Shown here in pieces: positions 50,242-61,549 of a stretch of DNA of 64,000 nt. Origin of the DNA: Anisakis pegreffii. Taxonomy: Eukaryota > Nematoda > Chromadorea > Rhabditida > Anisakidae. Made by a program: the position numbers and the translations under genes. Location: assembly GCA_035041965.1 (NCBI GenBank), contig JAPYMA010000099.1, forward strand, positions 115,531 to 179,530, in the 5' to 3' direction. Under the pieces are notes generated by a model, which had not been told where the DNA came from, searched no databases, and was given only the letters and a program-made list of their open reading frames with translations. The first letter of the stretch is position 1. Each line of letters starts with the position of its first letter.

Positions 50242-51281
50242 ATACTTTTGTGAATATTTCAAAGCATTAAACGACATTCAAAAATCACTTTCATTATTGT
50301 TGAAATGTCATATAGCTCAAATGTGTCAAAATTTTGTCAAACGAATGGAAATGTTCAGTCGATGTCATCATGTGGATTTTCTGTATTGTTTGACTGGAAC
50401 CGTAATCTGGTGTTCGATGCATTAGAAAAAGACGATGAGTAATGCACGCGACTGAACTGTTTCGTTCTGATGTGAATAAACCTATCGTCAAAAGTTGTGA
50501 AATAAGCCTTATTGTGAAACAATCTTAAATTGATATAGGTACATTGCGAATACACTTAATTCGAAGATTCATGCAACCGAATGTTTTAGAATGAAATCAT
50601 TTGACATTCCTGTTTTGATGGCCAAACTTGTGGATGAGAAAAACCCTCACAGCATTGACTATTTGAAAAGAAAACTGACATGCCCCTATATGCCATCTCG
50701 GTATGGATCACTGTGGTGTTTTTATACTGTATGAATGTATTCGCATAAATTTTATTCAGTGTAGATGAACAGTAACAAAATCATCTCTTTTCAGAAAACA
50801 AGAATGTTAAATGAATATCATACAGCACGATAACAAAATATGTAATACAAAAGAATCATTCCACGTACACAAACATAACAAAAAGAACAACACAAATGAC
50901 GTTAATGAACGAGACTTAATGGTTATGCACGGAATCAAGAAATCAAGATTGCAGTGAACTTTTGTACAAATGCAAATGAGTGATACTGAAAGTAAGTGAC
51001 GAATTCTGCTGCAGATCGTAATTGTTGCTTAAGATGACAGTTGATTGATTGCATACAGTTAAAATAATTCAACTTTTCAAACTAGAAGTCTTCCAATCAG
51101 GGACATAATTCTTCAAAGTAACAGCAAAAGAAACCGTCGTTCACGTAATAAACGACATGGAAATTCTTCTCATGAACGCTGGACATCATTCATTCAAGAT
51201 CTAGGTCTCAAAGGTGATCGCGATTCAACACTTCTAAGCACTTCACAACCAAGTTTGAGAGCATATTTCGTATCATCGTAA
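50242..51281 (+). CDS. C-terminal exons of a PIP-box protein
   Basis: Exons 50242-50382, 50590-50700 and 51086-51281 join with consistent phase 2 (CT/GTATTG to GTTTTAG/A; CG/GTATGG to AAACTAG/A) and end at TAA 51279-51281. Reads include FCEYFKALNDIQKSLSLLLK, KSFDIPVLMAKLVDEKNPHS, a basic patch SKRNRRSRNKRHGNSS and the C-terminal QPSLRAYF-VSS. QxxLxxYF is an exact match to the PCNA-interacting (PIP) box, here four residues from the C-terminus with a nuclear-signal-like basic patch before it, as in several replication and repair factors. N-terminal exons are not certain (first acceptor ACAAAAG is weak); those at 41.5-49.4 kb are possible. No catalytic family recognised. Confidence 0.5.
51246..51269 (+). 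other. PIP-box codons (QPSLRAYF)
   Basis: Codons for Gln-Pro-Ser-Leu-Arg-Ala-Tyr-Phe, matching Q-x-x-(L/M/I)-x-x-(F/Y)-(F/Y). Confidence 0.55.
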
Positions 51282-51320
51282 CAAAAAACAGGAAAAAAAC
51301 AAAAAGTAGAAAGGAAAACA

Positions 51321-51330
51321 TTTATTTATT
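51321..51330 (-). promoter_or_regulatory. Polyadenylation signal of coiled-coil gene
   Basis: Minus strand reads AATAAATAAA about 46 bases after the TGA at 51376-51378. Confidence 0.7.
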
Positions 51331-51375
51331 TACACAGATGCATCCACCTCTTCTTTCCCAAGTCTATTTTGTTCT

Positions 51376-53932
51376 TCATGAAACAGTTTCTGAATCTTCC
51401 TGTTCCATACTTGACTCATCAACATTTTTGCTGTCCAGCAGTCTACAATCCGCGTTCTCCTTATTCCTGAGAAAAATCTCAATGGAAACAGAATTTCAAA
51501 ATCTTTCCTAAACCTAATTGTCACAAAACTTACCAATCAATGAAACTCTAACTAAATTTTATCCTTCGTATTATTTCCAAACTTCATCGCATCATCAAAT
51601 AAATTACACAATCATCGCTCACTCCATCATCCACATAATAATATTCAATTTATTCACCTCATACATATTTCATCGACTGCTAATAAAACGAGGATGTTTC
51701 CAGCCAAAATGAGCATCCATAAAACTTTAGCATTTAGGGCATTCGAGCAGTGATCTGTTCGATATACAGAAAATTAATGAAATTGAATATAAACCAAACT
51801 CACTCTTTGGCAGAGCTCAGGTTCCACTGAATTGTTCTTGAATTTGACATGCTCTCAGTGGCCACCTGACTGCAGTTCGCTGGCACTACGCTTTCGATGT
51901 CTGATGTAATATTCTGAAATTAACCATTATACGTTATTAGTTTTTTCTTAAGGATTCAGGGTAAATGTCATTCAAGTGGAAGCAACGATCGGCCGACTCA
52001 ATTTTGATGGTGTCGTTTCGGTTTAAAAAGAAATAATACTTCATTCCGACTGCAATTATTATTTCTTTGAATTCAAAAACATGTCATATAATCGTGCGAT
52101 GTGCCACATGCGTGTGTATGATTGAGGGCCAAATGAGCCGCAGCACAAAGCAATTTGCCTATTTAATTCGCAATCATATTTTTCATTCATCGGCATCATG
52201 AATACAGTATGGAAAGTTGAAAAGAAAAATCCGAAAAAAAAGTTTAACATCATCAAAAGGTAATTACTTTACAGCTGATGTCCCCACTTCTCGGGAAGAA
52301 ATCTGGATTACAACGTCTCAGCTCCAGCTTTCTTAATATTCTGAAACTTTCACGTTACTGATGAATTTCAAAGAGATACTGAATCATACTCAACAAGCAA
52401 TGAGGATGATGAAATGAAAATTTCAATTAAATGAGAACTAACAATTTCTTTCGGATTAGTAGAGCTTTCTGCTGAAGTTCATGCTTATCGATTTCCCGAG
52501 CATTCAACACATCATTCACCTTTTGCAATTCTGCATGAATTTCTGCAATATAATTTATTTGAACGAATTCTTCAAGAAATATTTCCAGATGTTTCGGCAA
52601 GCATCATACTTGGAACATCTTTTGCAATCACTGATAGAGTTTATATTATGGAGACTTCCTCATAAATATATCTTCGGAATAATCATTATCGCAACGGTTC
52701 AGAAGCTGATTCTAAAAGAATTCGTCACCCTTCGACTCTTTCGATCCATTCGTTCAATCTATCTACCTAGAGTGAAGACAAGTCTCTTAGAACCTTCTGA
52801 CGTTTTTTCAAACTATCCACATTCGTTCACCAGAAACTGAACCTTATAAAGTTATCTATTCATCAAAAGTACATTTGGAATTTGGAACAAATACGAAGTG
52901 TGAATTGAGTTAGAGAAATTTAAAGAAAACCATCCAAAGATCTTATCATTTAACTGGAAAATTTAAAAGCAAACCATCTTCTTTCCTAAGTAGTTTCTTT
53001 CCGGCTTCACTGATCGCATCAAGTTGCTGATTAGCGTTGCCAATTTGAACTTTCAAAGAATTATTCTGCTCCTTAAGAGACTTTTCTGTTTCTTTTAATT
53101 CGCTGAGCGCAATGCTTCTTTCTGAAATTCAACTAAAAATTAAAGAGCAATTTCATATAATTTACATATGAAAAACATGCTGAACGTTCGAAAATGATTA
53201 CGAGGGTACACAAAGTCGTTGGGAATCTACGGTACGGCTTCAAGATTTGACGGTGAAGCTATCACATTCGATAGCATCAAGATGCAATCGATAAACTGAA
53301 TAAACGAAATATTTCCTTCGAAGTCTTCAATGTCCAGAAACGAACCTTGTAATTCAGTGATCGCTTTGCGGTACCATTTCTTCGCTTTGTCGCATTGCTC
53401 CTTATAATCGTTTCTCAAACGACACCATTCAATGCTCTTAAAAGTTACATTGCAGATTTCATAACATTTACATCACTTATTTATTTCATATATATATTAC
53501 AATTGTATCGCCCAATATACAAATCATATCTTGAAGTTCAAAGACATCGCGTCAGAGGAGCTTTTCATAAGTTTGGTTTTTTCTATTAAATGAACTCGAA
53601 AGGTTTTTTGATTATGAATGAAACGAAAAATGTCAAATCAGTGCCTTAATTAACTCCGTACCAATTGAAAAGATGCTCTATCAATGATGTGACGACAACA
53701 ACGATGACAAACATTATAATGTTGACATCTCTAATAAAAAATCAATGACAAAAACAATTTTGGGAACTACAATGTTCAAAACTGTCGCATGAAAAAACAA
53801 TTAAAATTAATATGAAAACAATACTTCGACTCGTTGAGTGATATCGTTCAAATCGGCTGCATCAAATTCATCAACCAGTGCCAGGATCTCCTCAAAAAAG
53901 TCCTCACCACTCTGACTGCTCATATTCATCAT
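51376..53932 (-). CDS. 239-residue coiled-coil protein with KEN motif (7 exons)
   Basis: Exons 53825-53932, 53346-53436, 52975-53121, 52443-52542, 52268-52340, 51804-51913 and 51376-51466 join in phase at every junction to exactly 240 codons including TGA. Acidic N-terminus (SSQSGEDFFEEILALVDEFD), then long heptad-rich helices from about residue 37 to 150 (CDKAKKWYRKAITELQ, LKETEKSLKEQNNSLKVQIG, ELQKVNDVLNAREIDKHELQ), and a polar tail with NLSSAKENKENADC and an acidic end. KEN (residues 209-211 and 212-214) is the APC/C degron motif. ATG follows a GATTTGCAG acceptor after five bases, trans-splice style. Architecture suggests a cytoskeletal, centrosomal or kinetochore-type protein, but no family is recognised. 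Confidence 0.7.
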
Positions 53933-53946
53933 CTTCACTGCAAATC
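53933..53946 (-). promoter_or_regulatory. Likely trans-splice acceptor of coiled-coil gene
   Basis: CGATTTGCAG followed by TGAAG and then ATG (53932); five-base leader as expected after SL addition. Confidence 0.5.
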
Positions 53947-55295
53947 GTATTCTCTCTAAAGAATGGAATTACAATAAAATAAAAGATGCTCGCAACTTCT
54001 AACGAAAACCTCATTAATGGAAATGCATTATGCAAAATTTACATCGACTAGAAACGAATTTTCAGATGGTGTTAGTGTCAAAGTATGTCATCTCGATTTG
54101 ACGATTTCTGCTGTACTTCCAAAGCAAATAACCGAAAGCAACTGATTCAACAAGAACGATTGTATCCTTTCTCAATATTCATTAACGACCTCATCAAACA
54201 TTTCGAATGAGTTTGATTCGCGCCATTCACACTTTCATGAATGTGCACATCACCACCATGTGTATATTGCGATCGTTACGCCAAATGCTGCTCACTTCGA
54301 AAAACATCGTGTTACGGTAAAGAGAACGGATACGGTCGATGTTCACTGCAAGCAAGTCAATCTTAAGCGAATTGCTGTGATATGACGATTTCAGAACGTT
54401 AAATGAGAACGTAAACTGCAAGAAAATTATGTTTTTCTACACTGGTAGTCAGTTGTGGATGACCTCTGGACGAGTGAATGAATAGTCGCTTTAACTGAGG
54501 ATTTCCATAGATAACATGCGCAAAAATTTTTGGTGGCTCGGGTTATGCCTATCTGATGAAGTTATTCCGGAGATGAATGTTCACACCTTAGTAAATGAAC
54601 CGCAGTTTGCCATAGCTTGAGCTTAACACACCCAAATGTTCCACTGCACATTAATAACAATTATCTGAAGATGATTAGTAGGAATATATGAAGGTGAACA
54701 GAACAGTTTTATGAACAGTTCCATCAAATCCTGTTCCTTATATGCGCATAGTTTGATCGTGAATATGTCTTATTACAACACGATTACTCGCTAATGCAGT
54801 GATGACTATTCACTTCTAAACTTCATAAACACACCTTTATACATGTCGTTACTCTATTAATAACCCTTGTTCCCGAATCAAATCAGAACGAACTGTATTC
54901 AAGAACAAACAAGCTCGTTGAAAATATAATTAAAATATTTATAACATTATAATTTAAAGGCAACAATTATCACATCATAAAACACATCCTTTATTATCAT
55001 AAAGTAAATTACTTTTATCTTGAGAAAATTATAAAACATTCAGCAGCGCGACGACGATGATTTTAGTGCGTGCTTTCTGTACAGCCATTAGCTTTGCAAA
55101 GGGATAATGGTAATGCGAATTTTACGAAGCAGTTTGGAATTTTGTGTGATAAATTTTCAAAGATACTGAATTTCCCATTGACCATTAACGTTTGAGTAGA
55201 ACATTGTCAGAGCAAATCGCATTCACAATCAGTGGCTTGCCAACTGAATGATTACGTTTTGATTACGTTTATATTAAACTTGACTTATGCTACAG
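53947..55295. other. Intergenic, nothing firm
   Basis: AT-rich region between the coiled-coil gene 5' end and the GH1 remnant. The N-terminal GH1 exon (FxxGxATSAYQxEG-type motif) was looked for on the plus strand here and not seen. Confidence 0.55.
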
Positions 55296-56895
55296 ATCGC
55301 TCAGCAAGCATCTGGGATGAATTCGTTAAATTTTCAGGCAAAATAGCAGATAACAGTACGGCGGATGTGGCCTATGACAGCTATCATCTTCACTCGAAAG
55401 ATGTTCAGCTGATGAAAAATATTGGGGTACGAGACTTGTGAATCTTTATCCATTGCGATTCTTGAACGATAATGCATCAAGCAAAAGTATCTTTGTATAT
55501 ATGTTGAAAAACTGTTTTATTGAAGAGTGCGTTCAATAGCGTCTTATAGTGTCAAATCAGTGTAGAAAATATACCCAAAGACATACGATCAGTTCATTGT
55601 TTCAATTGAATCGAAACGGTCGTTCGAAACGGAACGCATTCAGTGATTCTAAGAAGAATTCAACTTTATTCAATTGAAAATTTCGGCAGTATTATTTACT
55701 CACAGTTTTTGCTTCAAGTTGGTCACATTTTAAACAGAAATATCCAATGAGTGAGCGGACACGTCCAATTTTGATCAAATAATGATGGAATTGTGGGTAA
55801 ATTAGGCTACGCAGACATTTTCGTACATTCTGGCGACAGCGCTATGTCTAGGTAATATGGAGTTCGCCTATTCCCTTTCTTGACCTTTATTTGCCATATA
55901 GGTCCTTAGAACCCACCTATATCGGTTTTAAGAAACCCATACATAATATTTTCGTCTATTCGAAGTATTTTCATCTCGTTTTTAGTTAAAGCAATACAGA
56001 TTCTCAATATCTTGGTCAAGAGTACTACCGACTGGTCTTGCGGATTCAGTCAATCAGCCCGGTCTTAACTACTACAAGAAACTTATCAACGAACTGATAG
56101 CGAACGGAATTGATCCGCTGGTGACTTGCTAGACTATCTGATCTGCTATATTCAAATACTGCAAATCGCTATTGTTGTTTAAATTGTGAATCGTTTTTAC
56201 CGGATGAATTCCAGTTCCAGATTTTGCGAAATACACATCAAACGATTCGGGATTATTGAGCTGACCTGAGCAAACCTCTCAGATTATTCGAATTTCCATC
56301 TTTTCAACTAACTGAATGAAAAAATTCCATTGAATCACCTCGAAAAGTGATAATTCACCGTTAGTTAATACTCCAAAGCGTTCAAGTGACTCTGTATCAC
56401 TGGGATTTACCGTTGGCGTTAGGCGATCGCGGTGGTTGGTTGAATCCTGAAGTTGTGGAGTGGTTTGGCGATTATGCACGAATCTGTTTCGACGCATTCG
56501 GTGATAAGGTTGACGAAACTCACTCGTTTAGCCTTCTCATGCCCAAACAACGATCCATGCTTTCATGTTTGATTCCATCCCATTTCATCTCGCAGAATTT
56601 CTGTAACTAACTTAAAAAACGCTGTCAATTACAACTGAAGTGAATGCTCATCTAGCATTCAGTTCAATAATGCAGCCGAATGCTGCATGCTCTTCTAGCA
56701 TTCAGTTCAATAATCCAAGTTGTGAGCGAGAGTGATGATGATCGCCAAGTTAAGGTGAAATATTTCGTCACTATCAACGAGCCATGGGTACAAACCAAGT
56801 TCGGTTACACTGCCAGTTTGCACGCTCCAGGAGGATTCACTGAGCACTGCGAGTGGACATCTTATTTAGCCGCATATCACATGCTGCTTGCTCAT
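55296..56895 (+). pseudogene. Truncated glycoside hydrolase family 1 gene
   Basis: GH1 enzymes (beta-glucosidase, lactase/klotho type) are retaining beta-barrel glycosidases. Exons: 55296-55426 (ASIWDEFVKFSGKIADNSTA, YDSYHLHSKDVQLMKNIG), 55986-56120 ([26 protein letters not shown]), 56387-56508 (TLYHWDLPLALGDRGGWLNP, FGDK) and 56755-56895 (VKYFVTINEPWVQTKFGYTA, YHMLLAH). The NEP Glu (acid/base) is present. Missing: the N-terminal first strand, and everything after LLAH including the ENG nucleophile motif. Exons 2 and 3 cannot be joined by a GT-AG intron without losing one base of frame. The frame meets TAG inside the repeat that starts at about 56898. Best read as a gene remnant; C. elegans has related klo genes. 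Confidence 0.75.
56651..56714 (+). repeat. 21-bp direct duplication in GH1 intron 3
   Basis: TCTAGCATTCAGTTCAATAAT occurs at 56651-56671 and 56694-56714. Confidence 0.9.
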
Positions 56896-56897
56896 GT

Positions 56898-57812
56898 GTA
56901 GGCGGATTGCAATCTTCAAGCTAACCGTCTTCTCAGGTTTGCCCGGAAACATTCGAATTTTTTTCACCGTTCGAACCAGCAGAACCTCTAGATTCATAAT
57001 ATTATAAATTTTACCAAGCAATTCGGCTTAGTTGAGGAGATATAGGCATTTTGTTAATAATACCTCGGGTACCACCTTCAAGGCAACCGTAAGCTCAAGT
57101 TTGCCCAGTAACATATAGATTTTTTTGTATCAATCGATCCGCCTGGATCTCGTCATTCAAAAAAATATATTTGTTGTCCAGCGATTCTGCTTCCTTGAGG
57201 AGATATAGCCATTTTTTAGACCAATCTCAATTAGATGGCGCAGTCGCGCTTATTCACACAAATTGATCATTATAGAGCAGTCAATACGTTCATATGACAA
57301 TAGACGGATTGCGATCTTCGAGCTAACCGTCTTCTCAGGTCTGCCCGGAAACGTGTGAATTTCTTTTAACCGTTCGAATCAGCAGAACCTCGAGATTCAG
57401 AATATTATAAATTTTACCGAGCAATATGGCTTAGTTGAGGAAATAGAGGCATTTTGTTGATAATATCTCGGGTGCCATCTTCAAGGCTACCGTAAGCTCA
57501 AGTTTGCCCAGTAAAATATGGATTTTTCTGCATCAGTCCATCCAGCTGGATCTCCTCATTCAGAAAAACATATATGTTGTTGAACGATTTTGCTTTCCTG
57601 AGGAAATATAGCCATTTTCTTAGACCAATCTCAATTAGATGGCGCAGTCGCGCTTATTCACACAAATTGATCATTATAGAGCAGTCAATACGTTCATATG
57701 ACAATAGGCGGATTGCGATCTTCGAAGCTAACCGTCTTCTCAGGTTTGCCCGAAAACATTCAATTTTTTTCACCGTTCGAACCAGCAGAACCTTTAGATT
57801 CAGAATCTCATG
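56898..57812 (+). repeat. Tandem repeat array A (period about 403 bp)
   Basis: The marker CTTCTCAGG occurs at 56929, 57331 and 57736, giving periods of 402 and 405 bp; about 2.25 copies. Each unit consists of two diverged halves that share the order AACCGT..., CAAGTTTGCCC or CAGGTTTGCCC, a T-run, GAGGAGATATAGCCATTTT or near variants. An apparent ORF at 57574 is repeat sequence, also present in array B. Confidence 0.93.
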
Positions 57813-58978
57813 TCATTTAACCTATCCGAGATTATTTGCGACTGCAAATGACGTGTATATTCATCGTTGTCGGTTTAAGATTACGAGTAAATTTAATAAA
57901 CTTTATTTTAATATTGATTTGTGTCATTTCGATGAGAGTTATGCCGTTGAAGTCATCAGTCAAGAAACTTTCGATGCAACCATAACTCATCTGTAGACAT
58001 TCAGTTCGAATAAAATGCGGATATGTGTCCCGAGTTTCCTGAATTTCAATTTTTACAAATCTTTCGATGGTGAAAAAATATTTCAATAATATGTTATGCA
58101 CCTTTGTGGAAAGCTATCGGGATGTAATCAAAGATATAAACGGTTCATCTCTGGGTTCGATATACCAAGAATTACGACATTCTGAAACCTGCAGAGTTTG
58201 GAATTCTTGAATTTCTATTGACTTTGAGAGAAATTCGCCTGAAAGAGGTACTGATCCATAAATCTCGAAGAATTGGTTGTGACAAGCACATAATTAGCGG
58301 GATTTATATTGGATTGAAGAAATTTATTCGCGTGATTTTTGCTGAAAAATCATTCTAGCAAGAATGCAGTCTGTACAATGGCACTGCTGTCCTCTAATCC
58401 TTTAATACTTGAGGTTCACTGCTAACTTCGTTGAGAATCGAGAAATTCGGATTGTGTGAGATCTCGCAATTGTATCTGATCTGATAATTATGCATCTCAA
58501 TTGTTTCATTTGTTGTGGCGAATCGTTTTACACATACCATCTCTTGTAGAAATCAAACTGCACTAAAAGTGCGATGTGATGAAATGTACGGCATGAAGAA
58601 TTCGGAGAGAATTATATATGAGAGGGAATCATTGATGCGTCTGAAGTGAATGAGAAAAGTATCATGCTACAATGCAACTGTAATGTTGTCAGTCAAGCAA
58701 GGTACGAGAGTGATGAGACATCACTGTAATCGGGAATGAAAACTGAAAATAGAATGTGTGGAATTGATAGACTACAGGAGAGCAGCTTCCAGTAGAAGGA
58801 GTTATTCAGAAGGCGTACACGCTTTTCATGCTTCAATATACAACTCTCCTCCCACAGTCTATAAACGATTTTCATGTTTAATTTCCATGATGTCTTACCG
58901 CTCTCATTCCTTTTCATCAGTTTATCATTACATCATGCCTTTTTTCTCATTCACTTCAACCATATCACTGATTCGCTC

Positions 58979-59236
58979 TCATTTATAATTCTCCGTGCAT
59001 TTTGTACTCTGTTCGATTCTCAGTCCGTCAATTTGAGTGCAACAAACTTTCCCCAATGCAAATGAACTGTAATAAGCCGTTTGGCGTAGTGCGATTAAAG
59101 TGTCTTGATCGTGAGATAAGCTTGATGCTTGTTTTGCAAATTTGATGGCTAATGGCGAGACAACCGTGGAATATTCTGCAATTTCGTTTAGAATTTGCGT
59201 TCGATGTTTCGACCTAGTAATAATTTGTTCATACAT
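58979..59236 (-). CDS. Unidentified ORF, 85 codons
   Basis: Continuous frame from ATG 59236 to stop. Helical, coding-like composition: ITRSKHRTQILNEIAEYSTV, SPLAIKFAKQASSLSHDQDT, LIALRQTAYYSSFALGK. Could instead be an exon from acceptor ATTACTAG (before SKHRTQ) to donor GGGAAA/GTTTGT. The amphipathic pattern is loosely like helical-bundle proteins, but no family is recognised. Confidence 0.3.
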   Translation of the reverse strand: MYEQIITRSKHRTQILNEIAEYSTVVSPLAIKFAKQASSLSHDQDTLIALRQTAYYSSFALGKVCCTQIDGLRIEQSTKCTENYK

Positions 59237-59842
59237 TGCTCCTCGTCAGTGAAAGAAAATGAAAGTTTAAGCGAATACATTTGAATTGGTTTTATTCGGT
59301 TTCAGGCATATCTCATCATCACCTCTCGTTTTTTAAAGAATTTGTGAAAGTGGCTGTATGTTGCTGTTGGTTATGATTTTTTGCGTGACATTTGGTAAGG
59401 GAATGCAGCTGTTTACGGTATAACAACTTGAACTCATTTCGGTAAGGGTTATATTTCACTGCATTTTATGCATTACATAATATCCGTTTTCAAAGATACT
59501 CAACGAGAACGACAAAAATCGAAATTTTCTATGTGGTGATCGTTTCCATGCAACAAACTCGTAAACGGCAACCATGTTAATTAACATTGTCGTAAGGATG
59601 AAGAATAAGAAGGGGGGAACATCATTTGTTCAGCAGTTTCATCCAAATGATTTATATTAGTTATTCCTTGCCGATAATTCTATTGCTATGATTCTTCGGC
59701 AGTTTATTTGTAGGATGAAAAATTTCATGGGGATGATTTTACATTTTTCTGATTATAAGAATAAGTAATTATTTCAGTGTGATATCGAATTCGATCTTCA
59801 TCTCTTCAGTTTGAGTGCAACAAACTTTCCAATGCAAATGAA
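59032..59842. repeat. Short duplicated segment, 33-35 bp
   Basis: TTTGAGTGCAACAAACTTTCC plus AATGCAAATGAA occurs at 59032-59066 (with two extra C between) and 59810-59842 without them. The first copy lies inside the 58979-59236 ORF. Confidence 0.85.
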
Positions 59843-60395
59843 GTTTTTTTTGCTTTCGAAATTTTGTTTTCACTACTTTTCGATTTTGATTAGCTGAAGA
59901 TGATTGCTCTGTCCTTTTAATCGACAAACTTTGTATGCATTCGTGTTACCAACCTTTACAAGTAGCTTCAATGCTAGAACAATTGAAATCATAGTTCGTA
60001 GAACATGTGCTTGTTTCACTTTGTCATGTTTGTATGGTAAGAGCAATAGAATTGGATCATCATCTTTCATTATTTATAAATATCATGCAGAAACAGTCAG
60101 GTGACTGCAGCTTATCACTGCAATTGTTTATGTGAACTTTTGAGTCGTTGATCTTTTAAAGTTGTCAATTCGATATTCCATCATTGAGAGCTATTGGAAA
60201 TAAAGATTTATAATTTCATTTTTTAATGATGCTATTGCAGATATGAAAATTTGATTAAAAACATTAAATGTCTGCTTATTGGCAGATATCTGTGTGACGA
60301 CTAATCACAGCATCTAGTCCAAAGTCACGAAAATTTAAGTGAACAGCTTCTGTAAGTTGTCGGGATCGTAGCACGAAAAAATAAAATGATATCCA

Positions 60396-60401
60396 TTTAT
60401 T
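60396..60401 (-). promoter_or_regulatory. Polyadenylation signal AATAAA
   Basis: Seven bases after the stop of the 60408-60637 candidate exon. Confidence 0.4.
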
Positions 60402-60407
60402 AGCATA

Positions 60408-60637
60408 TTAATCATAGAATCTGTGATATAAATTCACTTTGAACATACGAATTGGCCGGTCAATGACACGCTCGTATATTGCTTCTGTATTTGACTGTAA
60501 ATGTTTAAACAGAAGCTCACCAAGGAATGAGCTTCTGAGGTAGCCGTTCACCTTCAAGGTGGAAATAATTTCCTCTTTTGACATCTTACAATTTAAAATC
60601 GACAGTTTACAAGCATCGCCGTTGGTCTCTTGAACAA
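60408..60637 (-). CDS. Candidate terminal exon, unknown gene
   Basis: From acceptor GACGTTTCAG (60638-60640) to TAA 60408-60410, with AATAAA (60396-60401) seven bases later. Reads VQETNGDACKLSILNCK, SKEEIISTLKVNGYLRSSFL, GELLFKHLQSNTEAIYERVI, DRPIRMFKVNLYHRFYD. Could also be a 58-residue ORF starting at the internal Met before SKEE. Upstream exons near 60.7 kb are possible but not phase-resolved. No family recognised. Confidence 0.4.
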
Positions 60638-61549
60638 CTGAAACGTCGTTAGTCAAGAAAGTCTAGCCAGTCCACCTGAAATGATGCATCGAGTTATGGA
60701 AAACTTTCGCGAACGTTTTCGACAGTGTGTCGACAATAACGGTGAACATTTGACCGATATAAGTTGCAAAACGCATGGGGTTGGAGAAAAAATTTTTTAT
60801 TTATTGATCATTACATTGGAATTTTATCACACTTAAAATGAGAAAGTTTTTTCTGGACCAGCATGTATTTAGTTACGGCTGCCTAATGAGCGAACCACTC
60901 CTCCAGCATGTAATAAACGTTTCATCTTGAAGATCAAACCACCTTCTGATATCAATCAATTTTTTCCATGATAATCAGATCACGTGATCGAGTGTGCCCA
61001 TGCGAACTGCATGAAACTGGCATGTCAGCTACTGATTGCCATAAGATCGTCACTTGCTTCATTCGGTCGAGAGCGCTTGACTTTAACCTATTTGCATTGA
61101 AGCTATTTTTACGATAAAAGAATCATTGAATTGATAATTGCCTGATAACTTGAGATAACAACACCACATTTGCGCATCTTCAAGAGTATAAAATGTTGAT
61201 AAAGCGTGAGCAACCTTGAACAATATCAACGGCACGAAGTGCAGCATACACAACTGAAACTATCCTTTCATTTTCTCTATTAAACTCATCCTTTACATCA
61301 ACTTCTTTCATAAAACTGGTACTTAGACTTTACAATTAAGCTGAACCAATGAATATGAACGTCAGCTAACTAAATTATTCATTTTATTAATACAACATTG
61401 TTACGTTCACTTAATAAGAACTTACTAAAAAAATTCAGCATAGAATCGAATTGTTAAACTCAAATTCTCTTGCACAAAGGCATCACGAATGAATTACTTA
61501 TCTTCTTCTTTTTTTTCGTTTCGTGATTGTACGGTGATCTCCATCACGA

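Larger units (their letters stand above)
57813..61549. other. 3.7 kb spacer between repeat arrays
   Basis: Holds two unidentified minus-strand ORFs (listed separately) and a short duplication (59032-59066 versus 59810-59842). No remaining GH1 exon was found on the plus strand. Confidence 0.55.

Noticed and set aside
52481..52840. 119-codon plus ORF
   Set aside because: Antisense shadow of the coiled-coil gene exons and intron.
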